Source: Deltaproteobacteria bacterium
GTDB lineage: Bacteria; Myxococcota; Myxococcia; Myxococcales; 40CM-4-68-19
Direction of reading: 5' to 3'
Assembly (NCBI GenBank): GCA_005879315.1
Contig: VBLC01000085.1
Span: forward strand, 1-37,015
DNA length: 37,015 nucleotides
The position numbers and the translations under genes were made by a program. Below are positions 15,133 to 24,877 of the stretch, one piece after another. The notes under the pieces are model-generated. The model made no database searches. It worked only from the letters and a program-made list of their open reading frames with translations, and was not told the origin of the DNA. How positions within the stretch are numbered: position 1 is the stretch's first letter; each line of letters begins with the position of its first letter.

Positions 15133-16046
15133 CGCCCCGGCCGCGGCGTCAGCCGCGCGAGAGGCCCGCTGAAGCTGAAGAGATAGCTGCCGTCGGCCTG
15201 CCGGGCGTTCTGGATGAGGCCCATCGCACCCCGGATCATCGCGTTCTCGTTGAGCCAGCGGTCGGACATGCGGAAGCGCACGTGCAGCTCGGCCTGCGAG
15301 AGCATCAGCAGCGGCCGCAGGTTGATGTTGCCGTCGACGTCGGCGTCGATGTCGCCGCCGCGCGCCGTCGTCCTCTCCACTCGAGCGAGTCCTTTTTCGA
15401 CGGTCGCGCCGCCTTCGACGCGGCCGAGCGAGGTCCTCGGCAGGGGAAATCCTTGCACCGATCCGCCCGCCACGCTCGCGCCGTCCATCGACAGCGAGAG
15501 CGATCCGTTCGCGGCCTCCACCGGCAAGAGCGCCGGCAGGTCGATCTTGACCTGCAGCTTTCCGCTCGCCTCGAGGCCGGCGAGCTCCTTGAAAGGCAAA
15601 GCGCGCAGATCGAGATCGCGCGCGTCGAGCAGCAGCGAACGCAGGCCGGGCTGGCGAGGATCGTCGCTCAGCGCCAGGTGGCCGCGCGCGCTGCCGCCGT
15701 ACCCCTGCAGCGCGAAGCCGAAGGAAGTGCGCCGGAAGAGGAGCGCGAAAAGATCGGGGCTGAGATCGGCGCGATCGAGGCGCAGCTCGGCGTTGCTCTC
15801 GCCCGGACCGGCGGGCAGGCGGAGCTTCACGTCCCGAGCGCGCAGACCGCTGAGGCCGGAGGGCCCCAGGCTGCCGATGATCAGCTCGGCCCCTCCGCGC
15901 TGCGCCTCCACCTCGAGCCGGCGGGCGAGCACGTCATAAGGAAAGGTGACGACGAAGAACAATCCAAAGGCGATCACCGCGGCCATCGGCAAGAGCAGCC
16001 GGCGCAGCACCGGGTGCTTGGCGAAGAACGCGAGAGCATCGGCCAT
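15129..16046 (-). CDS. gspN: Type II secretion system protein GspN
   Basis: The product is 305 aa and the last gene of the gspC-N operon. It has one N-terminal membrane anchor ([19 protein letters not shown]) followed by a beta-rich periplasmic domain with the family pattern [15 protein letters not shown] and [20 protein letters not shown]. The C-terminus has repeated beta strands ([17 protein letters not shown]). GspN is a non-universal inner-membrane component whose exact role is not settled. Its ATG overlaps the gspM stop (TGATG). The stop shares bases with the convergent pyrF stop, so nothing can terminate transcription between the two genes by a classical hairpin. Confidence 0.85.
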   Translation of the reverse strand: MADALAFFAKHPVLRRLLLPMAAVIAFGLFFVVTFPYDVLARRLEVEAQRGGAELIIGSLGPSGLSGLRARDVKLRLPAGPGESNAELRLDRADLSPDLFALLFRRTSFGFALQGYGGSARGHLALSDDPRQPGLRSLLLDARDLDLRALPFKELAGLEASGKLQVKIDLPALLPVEAANGSLSLSMDGASVAGGSVQGFPLPRTSLGRVEGGATVEKGLARVERTTARGGDIDADVDGNINLRPLLMLSQAELHVRFRMSDRWLNENAMIRGAMGLIQNARQADGSYLFSFSGPLARLTPRPGR

Positions 16047-16648
16047 CAGGACCCCTGCCAGGCGCTGACGCTGAGCGAAACGTCGAGGACGTCCTTGTTG
16101 TCGAAGGATTTGCGAACGCGCAGCCGCCGTACGCGCACCACGCCGGGGCTGTGCTCGATGTCGGAGAGCAGCTTGACCAGCTTGTCGAGCGGCACCTTGC
16201 CGAGGTTCACCTCGACGGAAGACTCGCGCGGCCGGCCGTTCTGTCCACCCGCCACCACGCCGCGATCCTGCATGCCGCCGATCTCCACGCCGGCTTGCCG
16301 TGCGATGCCGTCGACGAATCCCATCAGCGCCGGTGGGCTCTGCCGCAGCCGCGCCTCGAGCAATTGCCGCTCCTGCTCCTGCTGGCCGTAGCCGGCCGCC
16401 AGCCGGGAGATCTTCTCGAAGTCGAGGCGTTTCTCCTCGAGCGAATTCTCCGCGCGGCGGATGGCGCTGGAGAAGCTCGCCCAGACGATGAGCACGATGA
16501 AGAGCGCGCCGCCGCCGGCAGCCACGGTGATCAGCCGTCGCTCGCGCGGCGTCGCCGCGGCCAGCCAGGCTTGCCCGTCGGCGAGAAGAGCGCGCCCCTT
16601 GTCGAGGTGGGCGCGGAGCTTGTCGAGGAGAGCGCGGATCTTTTCCAT
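16046..16648 (-). CDS. gspM: Type II secretion system protein GspM
   Basis: The 200-aa protein has an N-terminal amphipathic helix, then a single membrane span (LITVAAGGGALFIVLIVWASF), then a coiled coil (RRAENSLEEKRLDFEKISRL). The C-terminal ferredoxin-like periplasmic domain includes SSVEVNLGKVPLDKLVKLLSDIE. GspM pairs with GspL in the inner-membrane platform. The ATG at 16648 has a strong GGAGGAG ribosome site and overlaps the gspL stop (ATGA). A longer open frame upstream, to 16762, runs inside gspL and is not used. Confidence 0.88.
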   Translation of the reverse strand: MEKIRALLDKLRAHLDKGRALLADGQAWLAAATPRERRLITVAAGGGALFIVLIVWASFSSAIRRAENSLEEKRLDFEKISRLAAGYGQQEQERQLLEARLRQSPPALMGFVDGIARQAGVEIGGMQDRGVVAGGQNGRPRESSVEVNLGKVPLDKLVKLLSDIEHSPGVVRVRRLRVRKSFDNKDVLDVSLSVSAWQGS

Positions 16649-18087
16649 CACGCTCCTCCGGGGATCTCGCCCGAACAGGCGTAGCCGAAGTCGAGCGCGA
16701 AGCTGACCTTGCTGCCGTCGCGGAGCTTCTCCACTCGCGGCTGCTTGATCTCGCCGAAGCACTTGTCCTTCTTCAGGGCAGAGATGATCTCGTCGACCTT
16801 GCCGAAGCTCTCCGCAGTTCCCTTCACCCGCAGGCTACTGGTCGTGACCTCGACGTCGTCGAGCAGGGGCAGCGCTCCTTCGGGCAGCTGGGCCACCAGC
16901 TCGGCGAAGACGTCGGCGCCCGAGACGCGCGGGATGCCCGCCGCGCGCGACTTGCCGCCGGAGAGCTGGCCGATCGCCTGCCGATAATCGGTCAGGCAGG
17001 TGCCGAGAATGCGCCGCGTGGCGCTGCAGACGGCCTCGTCGTAGGAGGCGATCTGCCGATGCAGCGAGGAGAGCCGCGCCATCCCCACGCCGAGCGCGAG
17101 CAAGAGCAGCGCCGCTGCGGCAGCGGAGAAGCGCAACAGCTGGCCGCGCACCTGCGAGAGATCCTTGGTGACGGCGAATTCGCCTTTGCGGAAGTTGATC
17201 CGGCCGCGCGGCGTCTGCGCGCGCACGGCGAGGCCGAGGGCGAGAGCGCTCTCGGGCGTACCGGCCGGCAGCGCGATCGGCTCGACGGGGAGATTGAGCT
17301 CGGCGCCCAGCCGCTCCGCGGCGCCGGGGAGCGCTGCCAGCGCGCCCATCAGCACCAGCTTTCGCGGTGCGGCTCCCTTGCGGGCCCGCAGCGAAATCTT
17401 CAGGTCGCGCGCGAGCAGCGCAAGCAGCCGCGCGCGAGCGGTCTCGTCGCTCTGCGCTGCCCGCCATTGAGCGATTCCGGCGGAGACGATGGCGCGGGCC
17501 ATGGTCGGCCGGCCGCCCTCGAGCAACGCCAGCTCGGAGCGGTCGGGCCCCGCCTCGAGCAACGCAGCGGTGGGCGGCTCGGCCCCGAGCAAGTTTTTTT
17601 CTCCGAGCGCCGCCAGCGCGAGCGGCGCGATGGTGACGACGCGCGGCTCGATGCCCGCCGCGGCCAGCATCTCGAGATGCTCGCGCAGCGCCGTCTTCTT
17701 GACGATGCCCACCAGGACCTCGGTCTTGCCGTTCACCTGGCCGAGCGGGGCGTGATCCCAGACCACCTCGGCGAGATCGAAGGGGATGGCGCTCTCCACT
17801 TCCGCCGGCAGCACCTGCTCGATGCGCTTCTTGTCGGTGAAGGGCAGGGTGAAGAGGTGGATGGCGACGAGCGAGCCCGGCAGCGCGACGGCGACGGTGT
17901 CCTCGGGGCCGAGCGGCGGCGTGAGCGCAAGCTCAGCGAGGGCGGTCTTGAGCCGCTCGGCCGGCGCGCCCTCGGAAGGAAGCGGCGCCGAGCGCACCGC
18001 CTCGATGGCGAAGCCGCGGAAGCCGCTCTCCAGAGTGGCCACCCGGACCGCATCCTGCGCCCAATCCAGACCGACGGATCGGTGCAT
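16648..18087 (-). CDS. gspL: Type II secretion system protein GspL (PilM-like actin fold)
   Basis: The product is 479 aa. The cytoplasmic part has an ASKHA/PilM-like fold (VGLDWAQDAVRVATL, VAVALPGSLVAIHLFTLPFTDKKRIEQVLPAEVES), which links the GspE ATPase to the membrane platform. A single membrane span sits near residues 310-335 (AAAALLLLALGVGMARL), followed by a small periplasmic domain (FAELVAQLPEGALPLLDDVEVT). The ATG at 18087 has the ribosome site GGAGGAG and overlaps the gspK stop (TGATG). The GTG one codon upstream is less likely. Confidence 0.9.
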   Translation of the reverse strand: MHRSVGLDWAQDAVRVATLESGFRGFAIEAVRSAPLPSEGAPAERLKTALAELALTPPLGPEDTVAVALPGSLVAIHLFTLPFTDKKRIEQVLPAEVESAIPFDLAEVVWDHAPLGQVNGKTEVLVGIVKKTALREHLEMLAAAGIEPRVVTIAPLALAALGEKNLLGAEPPTAALLEAGPDRSELALLEGGRPTMARAIVSAGIAQWRAAQSDETARARLLALLARDLKISLRARKGAAPRKLVLMGALAALPGAAERLGAELNLPVEPIALPAGTPESALALGLAVRAQTPRGRINFRKGEFAVTKDLSQVRGQLLRFSAAAAALLLLALGVGMARLSSLHRQIASYDEAVCSATRRILGTCLTDYRQAIGQLSGGKSRAAGIPRVSGADVFAELVAQLPEGALPLLDDVEVTTSSLRVKGTAESFGKVDEIISALKKDKCFGEIKQPRVEKLRDGSKVSFALDFGYACSGEIPGGA

Positions 18088-19400
18088 CACTCCTCCTTCC
18101 AGTAGAGGAGCTTGCCGAGCGTGTCGTCGTAGCGGACGACGGCGGTGATCCTCTTCTCGATGCGGCCGACGCGCCCTACGCCGACGACGCGGAAGGTGTC
18201 GCTGGTCGAGCCGAAGAACTGGGATGGATTCCCGCCGATGCGCGTGTCGATCTCGGGCCGCAGGCGGATGCCGTTCGCCTGGAGGATGGAGACGAAGTCC
18301 TGCGCCGACATTCCCAAAAACGAGAACATCTTGCGCAGCTGGATCTCCTGGAGAATGGTCTGCAAGAGCCGCGGGTCGCGCAGCGCCGGATCGTTCGGAT
18401 TTGCCGCGGCGATGAGGATGTTGGTCAGCATCTGCCGCGGGTCGTCGCTGTTGATGTTCAACTTGGAATTGATGTCGGGCCAGACGGTGAGGCGGTCGCC
18501 GAAAGCGGCCATGAAGCGATCGTTGACCCCGCGGACCATGTAGAGCTCCTCGAGGCTGTCGAAGTGCGCGCTCTTGGCCAGGTAGCGCGGCTGATAACGG
18601 CTGTAAGCGGCGTTCTTGTCGGAGAAGCCGGCGACGAAGGGGCTGCTGGTGTTGGTCGGATCGATGGTGTAGCCGGTGTCGCGCAGATCGACCCAGTCCT
18701 TCATCGCCAGGATGACGTCGTCGCGCCGGACGCGGTCGTGGTTCGCGTCTTCTTCGTCGAAGATGAAGTCGTACTTCGGGTCGGCCATCATCGCCCGCAG
18801 CTGGATCAAGGTGGCGAGCGGTGCACCGCCGACGCCGTCCAGGCCGGTGACGTTGATGCGGCTGTTCTCGTCGACGATCTTGGCATTGAAGCCTCCTTCG
18901 AAAGTGCCGAAGGAATGCTCGATGGCGAGGCGCTCGCCGGGAGGAAGGACCGGCTGCTGCGCCTCGCCGGTCGCCGGATGTTTCAGTCCTTCGACATTCC
19001 CCGCGAGCAATGCGCCAAACGCATTGGAATCGATGGGAACCAGCTCCCAGAGACGAATGCCGAGGTTCGAAGCTTGCTGCGGCGCGGCCGTCGTCGGGGG
19101 GCGCGCCTGCGCGGGCGTCTGGCGGTTGCTGCCCAACAGCTGCTGGAGGCCCTGCGTGAGCTGGCCCCCCAGTTGGTCGACCTGCTTCTGGAAATGGAGC
19201 ATCAATCGGGAGAGATTGATCGCCGATTGCGCGAGATACACAGCGCGCGTCTCGTCGCGCAGGTTCTCCGCCAGCTTCAGCGAGACGCGCGAGCTGTAGC
19301 TGAAGTCCACCCCGATGGAAGCGAGGATGGCCACGGTGGTGAGCACCAGCACCAGCGCCACGCCGCGCGACGATCGGCTGTGTTTGTTCCCGAGGCGCAC
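18087..19400 (-). CDS. gspK: Type II secretion minor pseudopilin GspK
   Basis: The product is 437 aa. The N-terminal helix SSRGVALVLVLTTVAILASIGVDF is a type III (prepilin) signal with the GspK-type processing site, notable for lacking the usual Glu at +5. The large globular domain matches GspK (SRINVTGLDGVG, LRAMMADPKYDFIFD, VILAMKDWVDLRDTGY, LEELYMVRGVNDRFMAAFGDRLTV, SKLNINSDDPRQM). GspK caps the pseudopilus tip with GspI and GspJ. A GTG at 19400, two bases after the gspJ stop, is the best start; the open frame further upstream runs inside gspJ. A Gln/Pro-rich low-complexity insertion lies near residues 100-125 (QQLLGSNRQTPAQARPP). Confidence 0.88.
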   Translation of the reverse strand: MRLGNKHSRSSRGVALVLVLTTVAILASIGVDFSYSSRVSLKLAENLRDETRAVYLAQSAINLSRLMLHFQKQVDQLGGQLTQGLQQLLGSNRQTPAQARPPTTAAPQQASNLGIRLWELVPIDSNAFGALLAGNVEGLKHPATGEAQQPVLPPGERLAIEHSFGTFEGGFNAKIVDENSRINVTGLDGVGGAPLATLIQLRAMMADPKYDFIFDEEDANHDRVRRDDVILAMKDWVDLRDTGYTIDPTNTSSPFVAGFSDKNAAYSRYQPRYLAKSAHFDSLEELYMVRGVNDRFMAAFGDRLTVWPDINSKLNINSDDPRQMLTNILIAAANPNDPALRDPRLLQTILQEIQLRKMFSFLGMSAQDFVSILQANGIRLRPEIDTRIGGNPSQFFGSTSDTFRVVGVGRVGRIEKRITAVVRYDDTLGKLLYWKEE

Positions 19401-19402
19401 GG

Positions 19403-20062
19403 TCAGAATTCCAGCGGCGAGTCGAGCGCGATGCGGGCCTGGGTGGACCAGGTCCGCTCCTTGCCCTGCTCGTCCTTGAGGGTGATGGCGATCTTCACTC
19501 GCGGGGGAAGGAGCAGCTGCCCGGCGCGGGTGGCGGAACTGGTGTCCCATTCATCGCGCCACTCGCGATCTTTGGGCTCCCAGACCTGCACGGTGAAGCG
19601 GATCACGTCCTCCGCGAGAAGGGCTTTCTCCCCGCCGCGGTCGGGTTCCTCGTCGATGTGCGGTTTGACGCGGCGGAAGATCGACATGGTGCCGTTCTCG
19701 TCGCGCTCGAGCCGATATTGAAAGACAGCCCGGTCCGACTCCTTCGCGTCGAGATGCAGCCGCTCGTGCGCGAAGGAGGTGAACATCAGATCCGCTTCGC
19801 CGCGGCCGTCCCTGAGCCGGAAGAAGGTCGGCCGGGTGCGGAAGCGCTTGTGGTCGTAATGCTCGGAGAGGAAGGTCATCGAGACTTCCCGCGACATCCG
19901 CTCCAGCGCGGCACGCGCGGTCTGGTCGCGCTCCTCGGCGCGCTCGACGCGCGACTTGAGATCGTAGGCGCCGTCGAAGGCCTTCCAGGTGACGGCGCCG
20001 ATCATGCCGAGGACCGCGACGGCGATCAGCACTTCCAGGAGGGTGAAACCCGCGCACCTCAT
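19403..20062 (-). CDS. gspJ: Type II secretion minor pseudopilin GspJ
   Basis: The 219-aa product has the prepilin-type N-terminus CAGFTLLEVLIAVAVLGMIGAVTW, with cleavage expected after Gly5 and the conserved Glu at +5. The GspJ body includes ALERMSREVSMTFLS, FRTRPTFFRLRDGRGEADLMFTSFAHERL and FTVQVWEPKDREW. It assembles with GspI and GspK at the pseudopilus tip. The ATG overlaps the gspI stop (ATGA). Maturation needs a GspO/PilD peptidase that is not encoded here. Confidence 0.92.
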   Translation of the reverse strand: MRCAGFTLLEVLIAVAVLGMIGAVTWKAFDGAYDLKSRVERAEERDQTARAALERMSREVSMTFLSEHYDHKRFRTRPTFFRLRDGRGEADLMFTSFAHERLHLDAKESDRAVFQYRLERDENGTMSIFRRVKPHIDEEPDRGGEKALLAEDVIRFTVQVWEPKDREWRDEWDTSSATRAGQLLLPPRVKIAITLKDEQGKERTWSTQARIALDSPLEF

Positions 20063-20778
20063 TTCGGCACCTGCACCGGCTGCGCAGTTGGCGCCGTCGG
20101 CTGCGGCTGCAGCGCCTGCGCCGGCACCTGTCCGGCCTTGCCCACCATCTCCGGCAGGATGACGACGATCTGCGAGGCGGTGACGGAGCGCTGTTGCGAG
20201 CCGTCCTTCCAGCTCACCGACAGCCGCACCTCGCGCACGCTCTTCTTCAATTGCTCGATGAAGGTCTTGGCCTGGCCCTGGAGGATGCCGCCCAAGGGCC
20301 CGCCCATCATGGCCGCCGCGCCGCCGGTCTGGAATCCCTGCAATGCGCCCTGCGCGCCGCCCAGCTGCGCCGCCAGGGCGCTCGCCGCGGCAGCGATTCC
20401 GCCGGTGCCGGCGGCAGCGCCGGTCTTCTGCTGCTTGTTGTCGCCGCCGACGCCGAGCATGCCGAGAAGCTGCGCGGGGTCGAGCTGGACATCGGGTTTG
20501 AGGATCTCCGCTTGCCAGGCGTAGCCGGCCGCGCCCTCGTCCTCGAAAGTGCCGTGCTTCTCGTCGGAGAAATCGGAGAAGCCGTTCTTCTGCAGCTGGT
20601 CCTCGATGTCGAGCATCTTGCCCTTGAGCAAGAGGCTCGCCTCGGTGGCGCGGCGGCCGTAGGCGTGCATGGCGACGGCGCCGCCGTTGAGATCGGAGAT
20701 GGCCACCAGCGCCACCGCGAGGATGGCGAGGCTGATCATCACCTCGAGCAGCGTGAATCCTGCGGCGCGCGCCTTCAT
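20059..20778 (-). CDS. gspI: Type II secretion minor pseudopilin GspI, with low-complexity insertion
   Basis: The N-terminus AAGFTLLEVMISLAILAVALVAISDLN is a prepilin signal with Glu at +5. The body begins as in GspI (SLLLKGKMLDIEDQLQKNGFSDFSDE) and ends with the strand pair VREVRLSVSWKDGSQQRSV. At 239 aa it is nearly twice the usual size of roughly 125. The extra length is a Gly/Ala/Gln-rich stretch at about residues 100-178 and a Pro/Gln-rich tail from about 217. The insertion lies in the tip-exposed globular domain, so it may form a flexible extension at the pseudopilus tip. It overlaps gspH and gspJ by 4 bp each. Confidence 0.9.
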   Translation of the reverse strand: MKARAAGFTLLEVMISLAILAVALVAISDLNGGAVAMHAYGRRATEASLLLKGKMLDIEDQLQKNGFSDFSDEKHGTFEDEGAAGYAWQAEILKPDVQLDPAQLLGMLGVGGDNKQQKTGAAAGTGGIAAAASALAAQLGGAQGALQGFQTGGAAAMMGGPLGGILQGQAKTFIEQLKKSVREVRLSVSWKDGSQQRSVTASQIVVILPEMVGKAGQVPAQALQPQPTAPTAQPVQVPK

Positions 20779-21428
20779 CGCTTCTGCCCCGGCGCGTCGA
20801 TGCGCTCGCTGACGACCTTCACCCGGCCGGTGAGCGGCGAGACGACGAGCGAATAGACGTCGTCGCCCTGGGCGAGATGGATCGAGGCCTCCTCGGTGAG
20901 GCCGCTCGACCAGAAATAGAGGAAAGCCTTGCCGCTCGAATAACGCTCCGGCTGGTGCTGCACCCAGATGTCGGCGAACTTGACCGAGCCGCCCAGCTCC
21001 GTGCGTGGCACGTCCTTGGAGGGAGAAAACGCGCTCTTCTGCGCAAGCTCGAGCCGCTCGCGCTCTTCATCGGAGAGGGAGCGGTTGTCCGGCTTGGATT
21101 CCTGGAGAAGCTCTTCCTCGCGGGTGGCGATCCGCGCGCCGTCCTGCGAGCGCTCGCCCTCGCGCGCGAGGCGCACGTTGCCCTTGGCGCATTCCGACCA
21201 ATAGGCATTGGAATCGAGATCGAAGACCAATCGGCAAGTATGGCCGGCGATGGCCGCGCTGCCGTAGAGGGCGCGGATTCCTCCGCCCAGCTGGCCGCTC
21301 TTCTGCCGCAGCTGCGCGCGCGTCACCGCGCCGATGGCGGGGATGGCCACCGCCAGCATCAGGCCGGCGATGCAGAGCGCAACGCCCAGCTCGATCAGGG
21401 TCATTCCGCTGTGGCGTCTTTGCTTCAT
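20775..21428 (-). CDS. gspH: Type II secretion minor pseudopilin GspH
   Basis: The 217-aa product has the prepilin signal HSGMTLIELGVALCIAGLMLAVAIPAIG, with Glu at +5, then the GspH-type domain (LGGGIRALYGSAAIAGHTCRLVFDLDSNAYWSE, FADIWVQHQPERYSSGKAFLYFWSSGLTEEASIHL). The central part holds a charged insertion rich in Glu and Arg (REEELLQESKPDNRSLSDEER, split across a longer loop). It is a minor pseudopilin near the tip. The ATG overlaps the gspG stop (ATGA). Confidence 0.9.
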   Translation of the reverse strand: MKQRRHSGMTLIELGVALCIAGLMLAVAIPAIGAVTRAQLRQKSGQLGGGIRALYGSAAIAGHTCRLVFDLDSNAYWSECAKGNVRLAREGERSQDGARIATREEELLQESKPDNRSLSDEERERLELAQKSAFSPSKDVPRTELGGSVKFADIWVQHQPERYSSGKAFLYFWSSGLTEEASIHLAQGDDVYSLVVSPLTGRVKVVSERIDAPGQKR

Positions 21429-21832
21429 TTCCCTGCGGTGGGCGGCGCTGCCCCTTCGCCGCCGTGGATGACGATGTCGTCGCCGCCGCCCTGCGCCTTG
21501 TCGGGGCCATAAGAATAGACGTCATATCCGTCGCCGCTCTTGACGTAGACGTAATCCACGCCCCAGGGATCCTTGTGCACGTCCTTCAGGAATTTCGGAA
21601 CGAGCTGTTGCAGCGACTCGGGCCACTGGCCCGTCTCGACGTGATACAGGTCTACGCCGTTGGAGATCGACTTCAGGTCGAGCGTGGCGGTCTGGCGTTG
21701 TGCATCTTTCAGGCGCTCGAATACGTTGTATCCGATCGCGCCGGCGATGAGCCCGAGAATGACCAGCACGACCATGATCTCGATGAGCGTCATGCCGCGC
21801 GAAGCCGCTTTGCCGATCTTCTTTGCCAGCAT
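21425..21832 (-). CDS. gspG: Type II secretion major pseudopilin GspG
   Basis: The 135-aa product has the prepilin signal SRGMTLIEIMVVLVILGLIAGAIGYNVF with cleavage after Gly13. The conserved core follows (LDLKSISNGVDLYHVETGQWPESLQQLV, DPWGVDYVYVKSGDGYDVYSYGPD). The C-terminal Gly/Asp loop (GGGDDIVIH) corresponds to the calcium-binding site of GspG proteins. It is the main subunit of the pseudopilus that pushes substrates through the secretin. The ATG at 21832 has an AAGGA ribosome site. The 11-bp gap to gspF is one of the few non-overlapping junctions in the operon, which may allow separate tuning of this abundant subunit. Confidence 0.95.
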   Translation of the reverse strand: MLAKKIGKAASRGMTLIEIMVVLVILGLIAGAIGYNVFERLKDAQRQTATLDLKSISNGVDLYHVETGQWPESLQQLVPKFLKDVHKDPWGVDYVYVKSGDGYDVYSYGPDKAQGGGDDIVIHGGEGAAPPTAGK

Positions 21833-21843
21833 ATGCAAATCCT

Positions 21844-23094
21844 TTACTTGGGAACGAACGTGTTGAGCTGCATGATCGGCATGAGGATGGAGAAGACGAT
21901 GAACGCCACCCCTCCGCCCATCGCCACGATCATCACCGGCTCGAGCAGCGAGGTGAGCGCGGCGACGCGGATCTCCACCTGCGATTCGTAGCTCTTGGCG
22001 ACGTTCTGGAGCATCTCCTCCAGCTGACCGCTCTTTTCTCCAATGGCGATCATATGGAACACCAAAGGAGGGAATTGTCCCGAGCGCTTCAATGGCGCAG
22101 CGATCGATTCGCCTTCGCGGATGGCGTCGCGCGCCTTTTCGATCACCTCGGCGAGCAGCGTGTTGGCGACGATGTTCTTGACGATCTCCATCGCCGTGAG
22201 CAGCTGCACGCCGCTCGCCAGCAGCGTGGCCAGCGTCTTGGCGAAGCGGGAGATGGCCAGCATGCGGATCAATTCCCCGAAGACCGGCATGCGCAGCTGG
22301 GCGCGGTCCCAGGAGCGGCGGCCGCGGGGCGTCTTCAGCCATCGCCGCAGGCCATAGGCCAGCGCGGGCAATGCGATCACCATCGTGTACCAGTAATCGC
22401 GCGCAAAGGAAGAGACGGCGATGAGGATCCGCGTCGTCCAGGGCAGGGTGACGTTCATGTCTTCGAAGATCTTCGTCACCTTGGGAATGACCACCACGAA
22501 GAGGATGCTGACGATGGCGATGCCCACCACCACCATGATGGCGGGATAGAGCATCGCGCCGATGATCTTGTTGCGCAGCTGCGCCTGCGACTCGGTGAAG
22601 TCGGCCAGCCGCACCAGCACCACGTCGAGCGCGCCGGACGATTCGCCGGCGCGGATCATGTTCACGTAGAGCTCGCTGAAGATGCGCGGGTGCTCCTTGA
22701 GCGCGTCCGCCAGGGAGGAGCCCTCGTTCACCTTCTGCTTCACCACGCCGAGGATCCGCTTGAGGCGCGGCTGGTCGACCTGCTCGACCAATGCCGTCAA
22801 GGCATCGACCAAGGGAATGCCGGCTCCGATCAGGGTCGCCAGCTGCCGGGTGGCGATGGCCAGGTCCTGCGCCGAGACGCCGGTGAAACCAAAGAGCGCC
22901 CCGACGTCGACTTCGCGCGCGAGACCCGTCTTCTGTTCGCCCGCCACCGCGCCCGCCTCGGCGGCGCGCGCATCGGTGAGATACACGCCGTCCTTGCGCA
23001 AGAGCGTGCGCAACGCCTTGCTGCTCTCCGCGTCGCGGATGCCGCGCACGGATTTGCCGGCCTCGGTGAGGCCGCTGTATTCGAAGACGGGCAA
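21844..23094 (-). CDS. gspF: Type II secretion inner-membrane platform protein GspF
   Basis: The 416-aa polytopic protein has two T2SF domains (about 80-205 and 285-405), each ending in membrane helices (AMLYPAIMVVVGIAIVSILFVVVIPK and LEPVMIVAMGGGVAFIVFSILMPIMQL, quoted in parts). Typical motifs are FTRQLATLIGAGIPL-like, IRAGESSGALDVVL and IAIGEKSGQLEEML. The start is a rare TTG at 23094, directly after the gspE stop, giving the family's N-terminus PVFEYSGLTEAGK. GAGGAC upstream can serve as ribosome site. The TTG may lower translation relative to the neighbours. Confidence 0.94.
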   Translation of the reverse strand: MPVFEYSGLTEAGKSVRGIRDAESSKALRTLLRKDGVYLTDARAAEAGAVAGEQKTGLAREVDVGALFGFTGVSAQDLAIATRQLATLIGAGIPLVDALTALVEQVDQPRLKRILGVVKQKVNEGSSLADALKEHPRIFSELYVNMIRAGESSGALDVVLVRLADFTESQAQLRNKIIGAMLYPAIMVVVGIAIVSILFVVVIPKVTKIFEDMNVTLPWTTRILIAVSSFARDYWYTMVIALPALAYGLRRWLKTPRGRRSWDRAQLRMPVFGELIRMLAISRFAKTLATLLASGVQLLTAMEIVKNIVANTLLAEVIEKARDAIREGESIAAPLKRSGQFPPLVFHMIAIGEKSGQLEEMLQNVAKSYESQVEIRVAALTSLLEPVMIVAMGGGVAFIVFSILMPIMQLNTFVPK

Positions 23095-24870
<1,776 letters not shown>

Positions 24871-24877
24871 TCAGACC

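Noticed and set aside
16649-16762. Upstream extension of gspM
   Set aside because: It lies inside gspL, and the ATG at 16648 has a strong ribosome site.
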